This document shows, in pieces, positions 32,094 through 33,013 of a DNA stretch of 33,013 bases. Made by a program: the position numbers and the translations under genes. Below the pieces are notes generated by a model. The model did not search any database and was not told the DNA's origin. It worked only from the letters and a program-made list of their open reading frames with translations. The stretch covers positions 1 through 33,013 of the forward strand of contig NZ_JASZYR010000029.1 in assembly GCF_030316855.1 (NCBI RefSeq), written 5' to 3'. This DNA comes from Variovorax sp. J22P240. GTDB taxonomy: Bacteria; Pseudomonadota; Gammaproteobacteria; Burkholderiales; Burkholderiaceae_C. Numbering within the stretch: position 1 is the stretch's first letter; each line of letters opens with the position of its first letter.

Positions 32094-32867
32094 TTGAATT
32101 CCATCCTCAAGAGCTTCGACCTCACCGGGCGCACCGCGCTCATCACCGGATCGAGTGTCGGCATCGGCTTCGCGCTCGCGCGCGGCCTCGCGGGTGCCGG
32201 CGCCCGCGTGATCCTCAACGCGCGCAATGCGGCGAAGCTCGAAGGCGCTGCCGAGGTGTTGCGCAGCGAGGGCCTGCAGGTGCTGACCGCCGCCTTCGAC
32301 GTGACCTCGGGTGATGCGGTGAACGCCGCAGTGGCACGCATCGAAGCCGACATCGGCGCCATCGACATCCTCGTCAACAACGCCGGCATGCAGCGCCGCG
32401 GGCCGCTCGACCAGTTCGAGGAAGCCCACTGGCACGAATTGATGAAGACCAACGTCGACAGCGTGTTCCTGGTCGGCAAGGCGGTGGCGCAGCACATGAT
32501 CCCACGCGGGCGCGGCAAGATCGTCAACATCTGCTCGGTGCAGAGCGAGTTGGGCCGACCCGGCATCGCGCCCTACACCGCCAGCAAGGGCGCAGTGAAG
32601 ATGCTGACCAAGGGCATGGCCATCGACTGGGGCCAGCACGGCATCCAGGTCAACGGCCTCGGGCCCGGCTACTTCAAGACCGAGCTGACCGAGGCGCTCG
32701 TCCACAACGAGGAGTTCACCAAGTGGCTGGTCGGGCGCACGCCCTCGCGGCGCTGGGGCGATGTGGAGGACCTGGTGGGCGCGGCCGTGTTCCTGTCGAG
32801 CGACGCCTCCAACTTCGTCAACGGCCACATCCTGTACGTCGATGGCGGCGTGACCGCAACCCTTTGA
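32094..32867 (+). CDS. SDR, gluconate 5-dehydrogenase-like
   Basis: The 257-residue product is a classical SDR: TGSSVGIG (about residues 19-26), NARNAAKL after the second strand, NNAGMQRRGP (about 93-102), ICSVQSELGRPG with the catalytic serine, and YTASKGA with Tyr and Lys. The sequence resembles gluconate 5-dehydrogenases (IdnO type), which reduce 5-ketogluconate. The start is a TTG at 32094 with no strong ribosome-binding site, an unusual start in this otherwise normal unit. A downstream alcohol dehydrogenase resembling IdnD supports a sugar-acid link. Confidence 0.88.
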   Translation: MNSILKSFDLTGRTALITGSSVGIGFALARGLAGAGARVILNARNAAKLEGAAEVLRSEGLQVLTAAFDVTSGDAVNAAVARIEADIGAIDILVNNAGMQRRGPLDQFEEAHWHELMKTNVDSVFLVGKAVAQHMIPRGRGKIVNICSVQSELGRPGIAPYTASKGAVKMLTKGMAIDWGQHGIQVNGLGPGYFKTELTEALVHNEEFTKWLVGRTPSRRWGDVEDLVGAAVFLSSDASNFVNGHILYVDGGVTATL

Positions 32868-32875
32868 GAGAGACC

Positions 32876-33013
32876 ATGGAAGCACTTGTCATTCACGCGC
32901 CGGGCGACCTGCGCGTCGAGGAGATCGAGACCGCCGAGCTCGGCGCGGACCAGCTGCAGGTGCGCGTGCGCTGCGGCGGCATCTGCGGCTCGGACCTGCA
33001 CTACTACCAGCAT
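32876..33013 (+). CDS. Zinc-dependent alcohol dehydrogenase, L-idonate 5-dehydrogenase-like (partial)
   Basis: The first 46 residues are present and the frame runs off the window end. They begin MEALVIHAPGDLRVEEIE and reach RCGGICGSDLHYYQH, which holds the catalytic zinc cysteine of the medium-chain dehydrogenase family. This N-terminal form is common in IdnD-like enzymes. The start lies eight bases after the SDR stop, with GAGAG before it, so it belongs to unit C. Confidence 0.8.
   Translation, partial: MEALVIHAPGDLRVEEIETAELGADQLQVRVRCGGICGSDLHYYQH

Noticed and set aside
1..33013. tRNA, rRNA, CRISPR arrays, insertion sequences and prophage genes
   Set aside because: I looked for repeats, transposase or integrase motifs and typical RNA gene sequences and saw none. 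A covariance-model search would be the decisive test for RNA genes.

Overview
The window is GC-rich, gene-dense chromosomal DNA. Its acyl-homoserine-lactone locus with an RsaM-type gene, its many ABC importers and its general protein character suggest a betaproteobacterium of the order Burkholderiales, plausibly a Variovorax-like Comamonadaceae. This assignment rests on sequence character alone, because no rRNA or tRNA gene is present. I see no insertion sequence, prophage or CRISPR array.

Layout. Bases 1-890 hold no intact gene, only a decayed short-chain dehydrogenase remnant on the minus strand. Bases 894-2270 hold a GAF-domain protein, an unknown protein and a small membrane protein. Bases 2548-4606 are a complete quorum-sensing locus: luxI-type synthase and an RsaM-like regulator on the minus strand, with a divergent luxR. 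Bases 4954-6400 hold an unknown protein, a frameshifted GAF remnant and a small membrane protein. Bases 6600-13562 are a plus-strand carbohydrate locus: LacI-type repressor with two tandem operators before its start, an FAD-dependent oxidoreductase, then a full CUT1 sugar ABC importer. Bases 13679-18775 are a mixed stretch of hypothetical proteins, an orphan lipoprotein solute-binding protein, a GFA/AHSA1/ArsR operon and a small exported protein.

The most interesting part is 18932-33013. It holds three transcription units around a NAC-like LysR regulator (27962-28900). Unit A (minus) is an SDR followed by a four-gene polar amino-acid ABC importer. Unit B (minus) is BCCP, biotin carboxylase, PxpB, PxpC, a BCCP-like protein without the biotin lysine, and PxpA. 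Unit C (plus, running off the window) is a class I aminotransferase, an RraA/HMG-aldolase-family protein, a D-2-hydroxyacid dehydrogenase, a gluconate-5-dehydrogenase-like SDR and an idonate-dehydrogenase-like enzyme.

Upstream of all three units I find the same promoter layout, pointing at the unit each time: an ATA-N9-TAT dyad (the known site form of enterobacterial NAC), a half-conserved block ending in GTCTTGGC, and a -10-like TAC(C/A)GT. The distance from dyad to -10 is 44 bp in all three. My inference is one regulon controlled by the NAC-like protein for uptake and breakdown of a nitrogen compound, perhaps a lactam or other cyclic amide given the PxpABC/biotin carboxylase set. The substrate cannot be read from the sequence.
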